A stretch of 64,000 nucleotides of DNA, from the NCBI RefSeq assembly GCF_011045195.1, contig NZ_CP049199.1:248001-312000 (forward strand), read 5' to 3'. The DNA comes from Caulobacter soli (GTDB lineage: Bacteria; Pseudomonadota; Alphaproteobacteria; Caulobacterales; Caulobacteraceae). This document shows positions 26,392-35,211 of the stretch, in pieces (position 1 is the first letter of the stretch; every line of letters starts with the position of its first letter). The translations under genes and the position numbers were made by a program. Below the pieces are notes generated by a model, which saw only the letters and a program-made list of their open reading frames with translations, was not told where the DNA came from and made no database searches.

Positions 26392-27854
26392 CCAAGGGCC
26401 GGGTCACGACACAGGACATCGTCCAAAAGCTCTGGAACCTCTGCCATGTCCTGCGTGACGACGGCGTCAGCTACCAGGAATACGTCACCGAGCTGACCTT
26501 CCTGCTGTTCCTCAAGATGATGGAGGAGACCGGCCGCGAGGATCGCATCCTGGCCGCCTACCGCTGGAAGGAGATCGCCGGCCGCGAGGGCGTCGACCAG
26601 CTCGACCACTACAAGCGCGCCCTGCTGGACCTGGGCAAGTCCGGCGACCCGGTCGTGCAGCCTATCTTCACCGACGCCCAGACCAAGCTGCGCAAGCCGG
26701 CCAACCTCAAGACCCTGACCACCGCCATCGACGGCCTGGACTGGTTCTCGGCCCGCGAAGAGGGCCTGGGCGAGCTCTATGAAGGGCTGCTGGAGAAGAA
26801 CGCCGCCGAGAAGAAGTCCGGCGCGGGACAATACTTCACGCCCCGGCCGTTGATCGATTGCATCGTGCGCCTCATCAAGCCGCAGGCCGGCGAGGTGATC
26901 CAAGACCCAGCCGCCGGCACCGCCGGCTTCCTGGTGGCAGCCGACCGCTACATCAAGGATCACACCGACGACCTCTACGCCCTGACCCCGGCCCAGGCCT
27001 TTTTCCAGCGCAACAGCGCCTTCGTCGGCGTCGAACTGGTGCCCGACACCCACCGCCTGGCGCTGATGAACCTGATGCTGCACGGCGTCGAAGGTCCGAT
27101 TACCCTGGGCGACAGCCTCACCCCCGATGGCGAGGCCCTGGGCAAGGCGCGTCTGATCCTCACCAACCCGCCGTTCGGCACCAAGAAGGGCGGCGGCCGG
27201 CCAAGCCGCGCCGACTTCTCGATCACGGCCGAAACCTCCAACAAGCAGTTGGCCTTCGTCGAGCACATCGTCCGCGCTTTGGAGCCCGGTGGCCGCGCGG
27301 CGGTAGTGCTGCCCGACAACGTGCTGTTCGAGGACAACACCGGCCGTCGCCTGCGCCAGTGGGTGATGGAACTGGCCGACCTGCACACCATCCTGCGCCT
27401 GCCCACCGGCATCTTCTACGCCCAAGGGGTCAAGACCAATGTCCTGTTCCTGACGCGCGGCAAGGCCGACCGCGCGAACACCAAGGGCGTCTGGGTCTAC
27501 GACCTGCGCGCCAACATGCCGGCCTTTGGCAAGACCCGGCCGCTGTCCATCGCCGACTTCGCGCCCTTCGAGGCGGCCTACGGCGACGATCCGAACGGCG
27601 GCGCACCGCGCACCGACGAGGGACCCGAGGGACGCTTCAGGTTCTTCACCCGCGCCGACATCGCCGCCCGCAACGACAACCTCGACATCGCCTGGCTGCG
27701 CGACGACAGCGACTCCGCCGAGGATGACCTCAGCGACCCGGAGGACATCGCGGCAGCCATCCTTGGTCATCTGCGAGCGGCCCTGGCGGAGGTCGAGGCG
27801 GTAGACGCTGAACTCGCCGGCGAAGAGGCTGTGCCGGTGGAGATCGAGGCGTGA
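26373..27854 (+). CDS. hsdM: Type I N6-adenine DNA methyltransferase subunit HsdM
   Basis: A 493-residue subunit that methylates adenine in the recognition sequence with SAM. The N-terminal helical domain (VQKLWNLCHVLRDDGVSYQE) leads to GAGQYFTPRPLIDCIVRL, the SAM-binding DPAAGTAGFL (178-187) and the catalytic Asn265-Pro-Pro-Phe268. All motifs are intact. The start lies inside the hsdR end, and the stop overlaps the hsdS GTG by 4 bases. Gene order R-M-S is common for stand-alone type I systems. Confidence 0.97.
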   Translation: MANGELTKGRVTTQDIVQKLWNLCHVLRDDGVSYQEYVTELTFLLFLKMMEETGREDRILAAYRWKEIAGREGVDQLDHYKRALLDLGKSGDPVVQPIFTDAQTKLRKPANLKTLTTAIDGLDWFSAREEGLGELYEGLLEKNAAEKKSGAGQYFTPRPLIDCIVRLIKPQAGEVIQDPAAGTAGFLVAADRYIKDHTDDLYALTPAQAFFQRNSAFVGVELVPDTHRLALMNLMLHGVEGPITLGDSLTPDGEALGKARLILTNPPFGTKKGGGRPSRADFSITAETSNKQLAFVEHIVRALEPGGRAAVVLPDNVLFEDNTGRRLRQWVMELADLHTILRLPTGIFYAQGVKTNVLFLTRGKADRANTKGVWVYDLRANMPAFGKTRPLSIADFAPFEAAYGDDPNGGAPRTDEGPEGRFRFFTRADIAARNDNLDIAWLRDDSDSAEDDLSDPEDIAAAILGHLRAALAEVEAVDAELAGEEAVPVEIEA

Positions 27855-29200
27855 GCTTTTCTGCGTCCGTTCACGAACTCGTCGAGACGTCCGAAGCCTC
27901 TCTGGTTCAAGCCGCGTCCGCGTGGCCAAGGGAGCCACTCGGCAACGTTGCCAGTATCCTGAACGGCTTTCCCTTTAAGTCCGACCATTTCACGAACGGT
28001 GCAGGCGATCCGCTCATCCGGATTAGGGACGTGACCAGCGGCCGCACTGAAACCAGATACGCCGGTCCACGAGTTGACGGCTACTGGGTCGAGCCAGGCG
28101 ATTTGGTGGTCGGCATGGATGGTGACTTCAACAGTCGCATCTGGACCGCCGAAAGGGGACTACTGAACCAACGAGTTTGCAAGATTACGCCCGATGAGCA
28201 GGTTCTTAACCTGCGCTTTCTTTCCTATCTGCTACCTGGCTATCTGCAGCTCATTAACGAGGCTACGCACTCGGTGACAGTGAAGCATCTGTCATCGAAA
28301 ACACTTCAAGAGCTGCCTCTTCCCGTTCCTCCGCTCGCCGAGCAGCGGCGGATCGTTGCGAAGCTCGACGCGCTGATGGCCCGGACGGCCCGCGCCCGCG
28401 CCGACCTCGACCGTATCCCCGCACTCGCCACCCACTACAAGCAGGCGGCGCTGGCGAAGGCGTTCAGCGGTGAACTGACTGGATCGAACGGTATGGGCTG
28501 GAGGGAGCTGCCGATCAGTGAGATTGCAGACGTAGGAACGGGCTCCACGCCCAAGCGTAGTCAGGCTGCATACTACCAAGGCGGCTCCATCCCATGGGTT
28601 ACCAGCTCGGTCGTAAATCGCGTCTACGTCGACTCGGCTGATGAGTTCATCACCGAACAGGCGTTACGCGAAACGAACTGCAAAATCTTTGAGCCAGGCA
28701 CGCTGCTGGTTGCGATGTATGGCGAAGGTCAGACGCGGGGACGTGTCTCCGTGCTTGGCATCGCTGCGGCGACCAACCAAGCCCTCGCAGCAATCTCTCT
28801 CGCCTCTGAAAACATCGTCCGCCGAGATTACCTGTATTGGTTTTTGCGGTCGCAGTACCTCGTTCTGCGGAGGGCCGCAGCGGGCGGGGTGCAACCCAAT
28901 CTGAACCTGGGGATCATTAAGGCCACCCGCGTGCCGGTGCCGCCACTGGAAGAACAGGTTGAGATCGTTCGCCTAGTCGACCGCGCCTTCAGCGAGATCG
29001 ACCGGATGACTACCGAGGCCGTCTCCGCTCTTCGCCTTCTGGATCGCCTGGATCAGGCTGTGCTTGCCAAGGCCTTCCAGGGCGAGCTGGTCCTTCAGGA
29101 CCCCGCCGACGAGCCCGCCAACATCCTCCTCGACCGCATCCGCGCCGAACGCGCCAGAACACCCAAGGCGATCCGAGGGCGGCGCACGGCAGTCGCATGA
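27851..29200 (+). CDS. hsdS: Type I specificity subunit HsdS
   Basis: A 449-residue DNA-recognition subunit. Two target-recognition domains (about 25-160 and 215-355) are each followed by a conserved helical spacer: LPVPPLAEQRRIVAKLDALM and VPVPPLEEQVEIVRLVDRAF. The two halves therefore specify a bipartite sequence read by HsdM2HsdS. The TRDs have lower GC and more mixed codon use than the surrounding genes, as expected for domains that are exchanged between strains. The recognition sequence cannot be predicted from the sequence alone. GTG start inside hsdM, and TGA overlapping the ATG of the next gene. Confidence 0.95.
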   Translation: MSFSASVHELVETSEASLVQAASAWPREPLGNVASILNGFPFKSDHFTNGAGDPLIRIRDVTSGRTETRYAGPRVDGYWVEPGDLVVGMDGDFNSRIWTAERGLLNQRVCKITPDEQVLNLRFLSYLLPGYLQLINEATHSVTVKHLSSKTLQELPLPVPPLAEQRRIVAKLDALMARTARARADLDRIPALATHYKQAALAKAFSGELTGSNGMGWRELPISEIADVGTGSTPKRSQAAYYQGGSIPWVTSSVVNRVYVDSADEFITEQALRETNCKIFEPGTLLVAMYGEGQTRGRVSVLGIAAATNQALAAISLASENIVRRDYLYWFLRSQYLVLRRAAAGGVQPNLNLGIIKATRVPVPPLEEQVEIVRLVDRAFSEIDRMTTEAVSALRLLDRLDQAVLAKAFQGELVLQDPADEPANILLDRIRAERARTPKAIRGRRTAVA

Positions 29201-29841
29201 GTTATGGCCGGGCCGACGTCGCCATCGGCGTGATTGACGTCGGCTCGCCGAAGGGCGGGAAGCTGGGCTGGGCGATCCTGGCCCCAAACGCCGATCCCGT
29301 CCTTGGCAAGGACCTGGATGTCTTCATCGACGCCATGACGGCGTTGGGCTCGAACTGGCCCTTGGCTGTCGGCTTCGAGGCTCCCTTGTTCATCCCGGCG
29401 CCCGCCGAGGCCCTCAAGATCCTGAGTGGGCGCAAGGGCGAGGGATCTCGTCCCTGGAGCGCGGGAGCCGGGGCTACTGTAACGACGGCCGCGCTGGCGG
29501 TAGTCACCTACACCCTTGCGGGTCTGCGCAGAGGGTTGAGTCGCGCGGTTGCGTCGACGGACTTCAACTCACTGCCGGTTCGCCCAGGCGACACGTTCTT
29601 CTTCGAGGCCTTCGTCACGGCGGCGGCGAAGGGCGACGACCACGCCGATGACGCCTTCATAGCCGCCTGGCAGGTCAAGACGCTCCTGGAAGGCGGCCGC
29701 GCCTACCGCTCGGCCATCGACGAACCCGAGGTCTTCAGCTTGCTGGGGGCAAGCCTGCTGCGCACCGGCTGGTCGACGGATCTCGCCGTCCTGTCCGCGC
29801 CTTGCCTCGTCGTGAAGCCCGGCTTTGACCACTACTCATAG
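29197..29841 (+). CDS. RNase H-fold-like protein coupled to hsdS
   Basis: A 214-residue protein whose ATG overlaps the hsdS stop by 4 bases (ATGA), so it belongs to the R-M operon. I do not know the family, but its acidic residues sit as in RNase H-like/RuvC/DUF429 folds: Asp14 in IGVIDVGSPKGG followed by LGWAIL (strand 1-2), Glu61 in VGFEAPLFIP (end of strand 4), and a C-terminal GDDHADDAFIAAW (Asp147-152) where the last catalytic Asp of this fold lies; Glu137 (FFEAF) is another candidate. A central Gly/Arg/Ser/Ala-rich stretch (79-93) could bind nucleic acid. It might modulate restriction or be a separate nuclease; this is inference from pattern. Confidence 0.6.
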   Translation: MSYGRADVAIGVIDVGSPKGGKLGWAILAPNADPVLGKDLDVFIDAMTALGSNWPLAVGFEAPLFIPAPAEALKILSGRKGEGSRPWSAGAGATVTTAALAVVTYTLAGLRRGLSRAVASTDFNSLPVRPGDTFFFEAFVTAAAKGDDHADDAFIAAWQVKTLLEGGRAYRSAIDEPEVFSLLGASLLRTGWSTDLAVLSAPCLVVKPGFDHYS

Positions 29842-29862
29842 CGAACTGACCACCGAGACGAG

Positions 29863-30516
29863 CTAGGGCTTCTTTTTCGCCGGTGCAGTCTGTGGCGACG
29901 TCATCGCGACGGGAGGCTGTGCCTGGGTCTTCGAGCGGGCTGCGGCTTCCGCTGTTCGCTTGTTGAAAGTTGTCAGGCCAACGCGCGTGACGAGGGCGAC
30001 GCCGGCAAGCAAGGCCACAGCCGAAAGCACGGCCAGCGCCCATACTCCCGCTTGCACGCGCTCGCTTAGGAGGTCATCGGGTTGTGCCCTCGGTTTCCAT
30101 AGGAGCAGCAGAGGCAAGAGCCCACCTGTTACCAGCGTTCCGCCCAGAAACAGCACCAGGATCGCATTGAGTTCGCTCGGGTTAGCTGCCGGCGGGTCGG
30201 GGCGGAGGAGGGCTGAGACTGCCGCGAAACTGGCAGCGCCGAAGGCCACGGCGAGGGATGTAATGAGACGTCGCAGCCAGAACGCCCGTCCCTCGCTCCA
30301 AGCGCGCTCGGCATCACTCGCCGCTGTTGCTGCCCGTTGAGCGTCAGCGACCTCATGTTGAGCTTTGGCGACTTCGCGTTGAGCCGCCGCCGTTTCTCGC
30401 TGCGTATCGGCAAGCTGCATTTGAGCGAGAATGCTCTCGATCTGGTGCAACTCATCAATCGCGCGAGCGGCCTTAGCATAGCGCGCCGGCCGGGGTCTGC
30501 AGACTTGTCCACCCAT
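29863..30516 (-). CDS. Membrane protein with coiled coil, probably frameshifted
   Basis: A 217-residue frame. Residues 20-70 are a Gln/Ala-rich coiled coil (QRETAAAQREVAKAQHEVAD), then three hydrophobic segments (LITSLAVAFGAASFAAVSAL, ILVLFLGGTLVTGGLLPLLL, ALAVLSAVALLAGVALVTRV) and a basic Ala/Pro-rich tail. A coding-looking segment just upstream in another frame (start ATG 30659, DIRDHPNQRLRELRETIFES) runs into this one if a single base is added near 30481-30490; the repaired chain would be about 265 residues. So the annotated start at 30516 is probably not native. Not recognised; it is the only right-end gene of the element and points leftwards. Confidence 0.5.
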   Translation of the reverse strand: MGGQVCRPRPARYAKAARAIDELHQIESILAQMQLADTQRETAAAQREVAKAQHEVADAQRAATAASDAERAWSEGRAFWLRRLITSLAVAFGAASFAAVSALLRPDPPAANPSELNAILVLFLGGTLVTGGLLPLLLLWKPRAQPDDLLSERVQAGVWALAVLSAVALLAGVALVTRVGLTTFNKRTAEAAARSKTQAQPPVAMTSPQTAPAKKKP

Positions 30517-30686
30517 GTCTGGCTCTCGAAAATCGTTTCTCGGAGCTCGCGCAATCGTTGATTTGGATGGTCCCTGATGTCCGTCACGCGATGCCCGCTG
30601 CCTTTTTTGCCCGGCCCGAAGGCATGCTCGAACATGGCAGAGCTTGAAGGCGAGGTCATTAGGTTGCCGCGCTTGAGTGAGAGTCT

Positions 30687-30726
30687 AAAAACTGCCACCC
30701 AACGAGCGCACAAAACTGCCACCCAT
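30687..30726 (+). repeat. Right arm-type motif pair (AAAACTGCCACCCA, 24-bp period)
   Basis: AAAACTGCCACCCA is present at 30688-30701 and again at 30712-30725, exactly 24 bases apart, in the same orientation as the pair at the left end. The second copy ends 62 bases before the right attachment repeat, and the first copy of the left pair starts 62 bases after the left repeat. Confidence 0.7.
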
Positions 30727-30771
30727 CGCTTTCAGAGGGCTCGTATAAGTGATTGATTTTCTTGGGGCAAT

Positions 30772-30791
30772 CCAATCCATCGAGGGATTGG
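30772..30791 (-). terminator. Hairpin at the tRNA-Ala 3' end
   Basis: CCAATCC at 30772-30778 pairs perfectly with GGATTGG at 30785-30791 across a 6-base loop. On the minus strand it overlaps the CCA of tRNA-Ala. It is supplied by the integrated element and probably replaces the native tRNA terminator or trailer; no T run follows. Confidence 0.5.
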
Positions 30792-30805
30792 TGGAGCCGA
30801 GGGGA
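30788..30805. repeat. Right attachment site (att direct repeat, copy 2)
   Basis: Identical to 18016-18033 and included in the intact tRNA-Ala gene, which it regenerates after integration. Confidence 0.9.
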
Positions 30806-30864
30806 ATCGAACCCCTGACCTCCTCATTGCGAACGAGGCGCTCTACCATCTGAGCTACGGCCCC
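30789..30864 (-). tRNA. tRNA-Ala (anticodon CGC)
   Basis: The 76-base cloverleaf reads from GGGGCCG at 30864. The D stem is GCTC/GAGC, the anticodon stem CCTCG/TGAGG encloses the loop TTCGCAA with anticodon CGC (decodes GCG, Ala), the T stem is AGGGG/CCCCT around TTCGATT, and the acceptor closes with CGGCTCC-ACCA. CCA is encoded. The 3' end is the insertion target of the 12.8-kb element; its reconstruction is exact over the repeat. Confidence 0.96.
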
Positions 30865-30988
30865 AAGGAAGCGCGGAGATACGTTGGGGCGGCGGCCTCG
30901 TCAAGCGCCCGGTTGGACCTAAAGGCGGCCTTTGCTTGCAAGGGTCGCCAAGGCGCGGCAAGAAGCGGTGCACTCGGACAGGAAGCTC

Positions 30989-31312
30989 ATGGTCGCCATC
31001 CTCAACTTCGTCTTCTTCATCGCCGGCGCGCTGCTCGGCCTGCTGTGGTGGGCGATCATCATTTCGGCGGTGCTCAGCTGGCTGGTGGCGTTCGACATCA
31101 TCAACCTGCGCAACCAGGCGGTCTATCAGATCAGCACTTTCCTGGACCGGGTGACCGGACCGGTGCTGCGGCCGTTCCAACGGATCATTCCGCCGCTGGG
31201 CGGCGTCGACATCAGCCCGATCATCGTGCTGCTGATCATCACCGGCGTGCGGGCCATCCTGCTGCCGGCCCTGCACGGCGCCCTGATCGGCCTGGTCGGC
31301 GGCGGCTACTAA
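30989..31312 (+). CDS. YggT family membrane protein
   Basis: A 107-residue protein with two YggT/Ycf19 repeats: hydrophobic segments FVFFIAGALLGLLWWAIIIS and ISPIIVLLIITGVRAILLPA, separated by the polar TFLDRVTGPVLRPFQRIIPP that carries the family R-x-x-x-P-P motif. The ATG at 30989 has AGGA 5 bases upstream; the longer in-frame GTG start at 30932 would add a non-family segment. YggT-type proteins are linked to osmotic stress in E. coli and to cytochrome assembly or cell division in others. Stop and next start are 4 bases apart, so it is coupled to the yggU-like gene. Confidence 0.9.
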   Translation: MVAILNFVFFIAGALLGLLWWAIIISAVLSWLVAFDIINLRNQAVYQISTFLDRVTGPVLRPFQRIIPPLGGVDISPIIVLLIITGVRAILLPALHGALIGLVGGGY

Positions 31313-31316
31313 AGTC

Positions 31317-31607
31317 ATGCGTCTGGCGGTCCGCCTCACCCCGCGCGGCGGGCGCGAGGCGATCGACGGCTGGGCGGTCGACGGCGACGGCCGGCCCTAT
31401 CTGAAGGTGCGGGTCGCCGCCCCGCCGGTCGAGGGCGCGGCCAACGCCGCGCTGCTGGTCCTGCTGGCCAAGACCTTGGGCGTTGCCAAATCGTCGCTCT
31501 CCATCGCCTCGGGAACAGGCGCCCGGCTCAAGCTGATCGACATCGCCGGCTGCGACCCGTTGTCGCTGGCCCGCGCGCTGGGATCGCCGCCGGCAAGCTC
31601 TTCCTGA
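31317..31607 (+). CDS. DUF167 / YggU family protein
   Basis: A 96-residue protein of the YggU (UPF0235) family. Typical text is MRLAVRLTPRGGREAIDGWA, the LKVRVAAPPVEGAANAALL core and a terminal basic strand. The role is not established; homologues usually follow yggT, exactly as here (4-base gap after yggT). It begins immediately downstream of tRNA-Ala and yggT and has no clear terminator after it. Confidence 0.9.
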   Translation: MRLAVRLTPRGGREAIDGWAVDGDGRPYLKVRVAAPPVEGAANAALLVLLAKTLGVAKSSLSIASGTGARLKLIDIAGCDPLSLARALGSPPASSS

Positions 31608-31818
31608 TACGGCGGAGCAAGCTGTGATCACAAATCTCAGGCCGCCGCCTCTCATGAGTTGAAAATGCCCGCCGGAGTCCGGAACGAGGGCAAGTTTAGG
31701 GCGTGGCGCGCGCGAAAAGCCGCGAACGAATCAGGGTCTTTCACCCCCTCTTAGCGACGCTGTTTCATGCTATGGGCTCTTCAGCGCGCGGCGGGGGTCG
31801 CGCGGCACGGGGGGCTGT

Positions 31819-33558
31819 GTGGACGACGGACGACATCAGTCGGGAGAGATGAGGGCCGCGGCCGCGCGGCGCGGCAATCTCTATCTGCGCGTCGTCGCCA
31901 CGGTGATGATCGCCCTGATGCTGCACGTCTTCATCGGCATGGCCTGGACCTGGGTCTGGGCCGGCGCCTATGCGGCCGCCCAGGTGCTGGAGCTGGTCCT
32001 GATCCGCGCCCTGTTGAGCCAGGCCGATCCGGCGCGCGCGCGCATCCTGCGCTGGGCGGTGGCGGCCATGCCGGTGGTCACCTCGACCATCTTCGGCTTT
32101 CTGGCCCTGCCGCTGTTCGCCTCGCACGAGCGGTTCGCCCCGACCCTGGGCGGCCTGCTGCTGGCCGGGGCCCTGCTCAATGTCATCGTCGTCAATTCCA
32201 GCCTGAGGTCGGCGACGATCTCGGCCGCGGCCCCGCATGTGGTCTATCTGCTCATCGCGCCGTTCGTCGCCCGGGCGGCCAATCCGGGCGCGCCCCTGGC
32301 CGACGCCCTGTGGCTGGGCGTCGTGCTGCTGATCGTCTCGGTGTTCGTCGCCGCCCGCACCCTGGAACGCGCTCTGCGGGCCGAGGCGGCGGCCAAGGAG
32401 GAGGCCGAGCGCCGCCGCCACGAGGCCGAGGAGGCCGTGGCCGCCAAGTCCGCCTTCGTGGCGATGATCAGCCATGAACTGCGCACGCCGATCAGCGCCA
32501 TCCTGGCCGGGGCGGCCCGCCTGCACAGCGACGTGCCGGACGCTTCGTCCAAGACCCATGCCCAGTTGATCGGCGACGCCGGCGCGATGATGCGCACCCT
32601 GCTCAACGACCTGCTGGATCTGTCGCGCCTGGACGCCGGGCGGATGGCGGTCGAGCAGGCGCCGTTCGACCTGCGTCAGGCCATGGCCGACACCCTGCGG
32701 CTGTGGCGGCCGGACGCCAACAAGAAGGGCCTGCGCCTACGGATCGAGGGCGCGGCCCATCTCCCGCGCTGGGTGGCCGGCGACTCCATGCGGCTGCGCC
32801 AGGTGCTCAACAACCTGCTGTCCAACGCCATCAAGTTCACGGATCGGGGCGCCGTCACCGTGCGGCTGTCCGCGCGCGAGGCTGGCGACCACCTGGTGTT
32901 CGAGGCGATCGTCGCCGACACCGGGCGCGGCCTGACCGAGGCGGAGCTGTCGCGGCTGTTCACGCCGTTCGACCAGTTGGCGTCCAACGTGGCGCGCGAA
33001 CACGGCGGGTCGGGCCTGGGCCTGGTGATCAGCCGCGAGCTGGTTCGGCTGATGGGCGGCGACCTGACGGTGACCAGCAAGCCCGGCAAGGGTTCGCGTT
33101 TCCGCCTGGCGGTCCAGGTCGAGGCCGCCGAGGCGCCGGACACCCGGGCCGGCGGCGCGATCATCGAGGGCGCGCGAGTGCTGGTGGTCGACGATCACGT
33201 GGTCAACCGCCGGGCCATCGAGCTGGTCCTGCAGTCGTTCGGCATCCAGCCCACCCTGGCCGAGTCTGGCGAGCGGGCGCTGGAGCTGCTGCATTCGGAG
33301 GTGTTCGACGTCATGCTGATGGACGTCTACATGCCGGGCATGGACGGCCGCGACGCCACGCGTCAGCTGCGCGCCGCCGAAGGACCCAACCGCGACATCC
33401 CGGTGATCGCGGTGACCGCCTCGGCCACGGCCAAGGACTGGGAAGCCTGCCACGCGGCCGGCATGAACGCCCACGTCGCCAAGCCGATCGACCCCAGCCA
33501 ACTGCACGCGGCGCTTAGCGAGGTTCTGCCGGCGGGAGTTTCAAGAGCCGCCGCTTAA
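31819..33558 (+). CDS. Hybrid sensor histidine kinase with receiver domain
   Basis: A 579-residue protein from GTG 31819 (an ATG at 31849 is another possibility). The first about 180 residues hold five or six membrane helices but no recognisable extracytoplasmic sensor. A coiled linker (about 185-210) leads to the HisKA box AMISHELRTPISAILAGAAR with His219, the ATPase motifs NNLLSNAIKFT, DTGRGL and GGSGLGL, and a receiver domain with Asp502 in LMDVYMPGMDG and the switch residue region PVIAVTASATAKDWE. A membrane kinase with an attached receiver usually feeds a phosphotransfer protein. Partner and signal are unknown; no response regulator is adjacent. Confidence 0.93.
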   Translation: MDDGRHQSGEMRAAAARRGNLYLRVVATVMIALMLHVFIGMAWTWVWAGAYAAAQVLELVLIRALLSQADPARARILRWAVAAMPVVTSTIFGFLALPLFASHERFAPTLGGLLLAGALLNVIVVNSSLRSATISAAAPHVVYLLIAPFVARAANPGAPLADALWLGVVLLIVSVFVAARTLERALRAEAAAKEEAERRRHEAEEAVAAKSAFVAMISHELRTPISAILAGAARLHSDVPDASSKTHAQLIGDAGAMMRTLLNDLLDLSRLDAGRMAVEQAPFDLRQAMADTLRLWRPDANKKGLRLRIEGAAHLPRWVAGDSMRLRQVLNNLLSNAIKFTDRGAVTVRLSAREAGDHLVFEAIVADTGRGLTEAELSRLFTPFDQLASNVAREHGGSGLGLVISRELVRLMGGDLTVTSKPGKGSRFRLAVQVEAAEAPDTRAGGAIIEGARVLVVDDHVVNRRAIELVLQSFGIQPTLAESGERALELLHSEVFDVMLMDVYMPGMDGRDATRQLRAAEGPNRDIPVIAVTASATAKDWEACHAAGMNAHVAKPIDPSQLHAALSEVLPAGVSRAAA

Positions 33559-33560
33559 AA

Positions 33561-33689
33561 TCCTCCCCCTGTGGGGGAGGTGTCGGCGAAGCCGACGGAG
33601 GGGGAGTGATCGAACGAGGATCACAACCTGGATCGTCGACCCAAATACTCCCCCACCGGCCTTCGGCCGCCTCCCCCAGAGGGGGAGGG
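33561..33689. repeat. Two opposed palindromic repeat units (REP-like)
   Basis: A unit with CCTCCCCC-TGT-GGGGGAGG at 33562-33580 is followed by GGCGAAGCCGACGGAGGGGG, then about 45 ordinary bases, then an inverted unit ending CCTCCCCC-AGA-GGGGGAGG at 33670-33688. It fills the space between the convergent kinase and vsr stop codons and probably serves as a bidirectional terminator. Related units are at 7,905 and 43,312. Confidence 0.75.
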
Positions 33690-33690
33690 T

Positions 33691-34113
33691 CTAGTTGGGC
33701 GCGGTTTCGTCCAACAAGACTGCCAGCCGTTCCTTCAACGCCCCGTGATCCTTCATCTGGCACTCCCACACCGTCTCCACCCGCCAACCGACGGCGGCGA
33801 GGTCGGTGACGTTCCGCCCGTCCCGCGCAACGTTACGGGCCACCTTGGCCAGCCAGTAGTCGCGGTTGGCCTTGGGCACCCGAGAGCCCCGGGCGCAGTC
33901 ATGCCCGTGCCAGAAGCAGCCATGGACGAAGATCGCCAGGCGCCGGCCCGGCATCGCCACGTCGGGCGAGCCGGGCAGGTCCTTGCGGTGCAGGCGGTAG
34001 CGCGCGCCCAGGTCGGTGAGCAGGCGGCGCAGCAGCAGCTCGGGCTTGGTGTCCCGGCTCTTGACGCGGGCCATCACGGCCGAGCGCTTGGCGGGGTCGA
34101 AGACGTCAGTCAT
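33691..34113 (-). CDS. vsr: Very short patch repair endonuclease Vsr
   Basis: A 140-residue nuclease starting MTDVFDPAKRSAVMARVKSR. The catalytic core is intact: YRLHRKDLPGSPDVAMPGRR (Asp at the active site), AIFVHGCFWHGHDC (zinc/catalytic His) and WRVETVWEC. Vsr nicks next to T in T:G mismatches made by deamination of 5-methylcytosine and starts short-patch repair. A TTG at 34119 also opens the frame, but ATG 34113 fits the family. It is separated from the cytosine methyltransferase gene by cysK, all on the same strand; the partnership with that methylase is expected. Confidence 0.95.
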   Translation of the reverse strand: MTDVFDPAKRSAVMARVKSRDTKPELLLRRLLTDLGARYRLHRKDLPGSPDVAMPGRRLAIFVHGCFWHGHDCARGSRVPKANRDYWLAKVARNVARDGRNVTDLAAVGWRVETVWECQMKDHGALKERLAVLLDETAPN

Positions 34114-34144
34114 GACCAACGCAACGCCCCGCCGCCGGTTCGGC

Positions 34145-35131
<987 letters not shown>

Positions 35132-35211
35132 GGGAAGTCTCGCTTGGATGTGATGGGCGGGCCCTTGGGCCTTAATCCACCTTAGGCCGTGGGATTTGAC
35201 GTGTCAGCGGG

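Larger units (their letters stand above)
18016..30805. mobile_element. 12.8-kb integrative element in tRNA-Ala
   Basis: The element is bounded by an 18-bp direct repeat (TTGGTGGAGCCGAGGGGA) that is the 3' end of the tRNA-Ala gene. Repeat starts are 12,772 bases apart. It encodes a tyrosine integrase next to the left repeat, a serine recombinase, an excisionase-like HTH protein, a frameshifted palm-like gene, a complete type I restriction-modification system with an extra coupled gene, and a membrane protein. Deleting one repeat plus the interior leaves an intact tRNA-Ala between the acylase gene and yggT, which is the predicted empty site. No conjugation, capsid or replication initiator genes were recognised, so mobility probably depends on a helper or on integrase alone. 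Confidence 0.9.

Noticed and set aside
30129..30722. 197-codon minus-strand frame at the element right end taken as a separate gene
   Set aside because: Only its first part looks coding; after about 30,483 it is a shadow of the coiled-coil/membrane frame. It is better read as the broken front of that gene.
18016..30805. Prophage interpretation of the element
   Set aside because: Two recombinases and an excisionase-like gene are present but no terminase, portal, capsid, tail or lysis genes were seen.
33561..33689. Possible CRISPR-like repeat cluster
   Set aside because: The repeats are palindromic, inverted to one another, occur as two copies and have no regular spacers or cas genes. No CRISPR array is present in the window.
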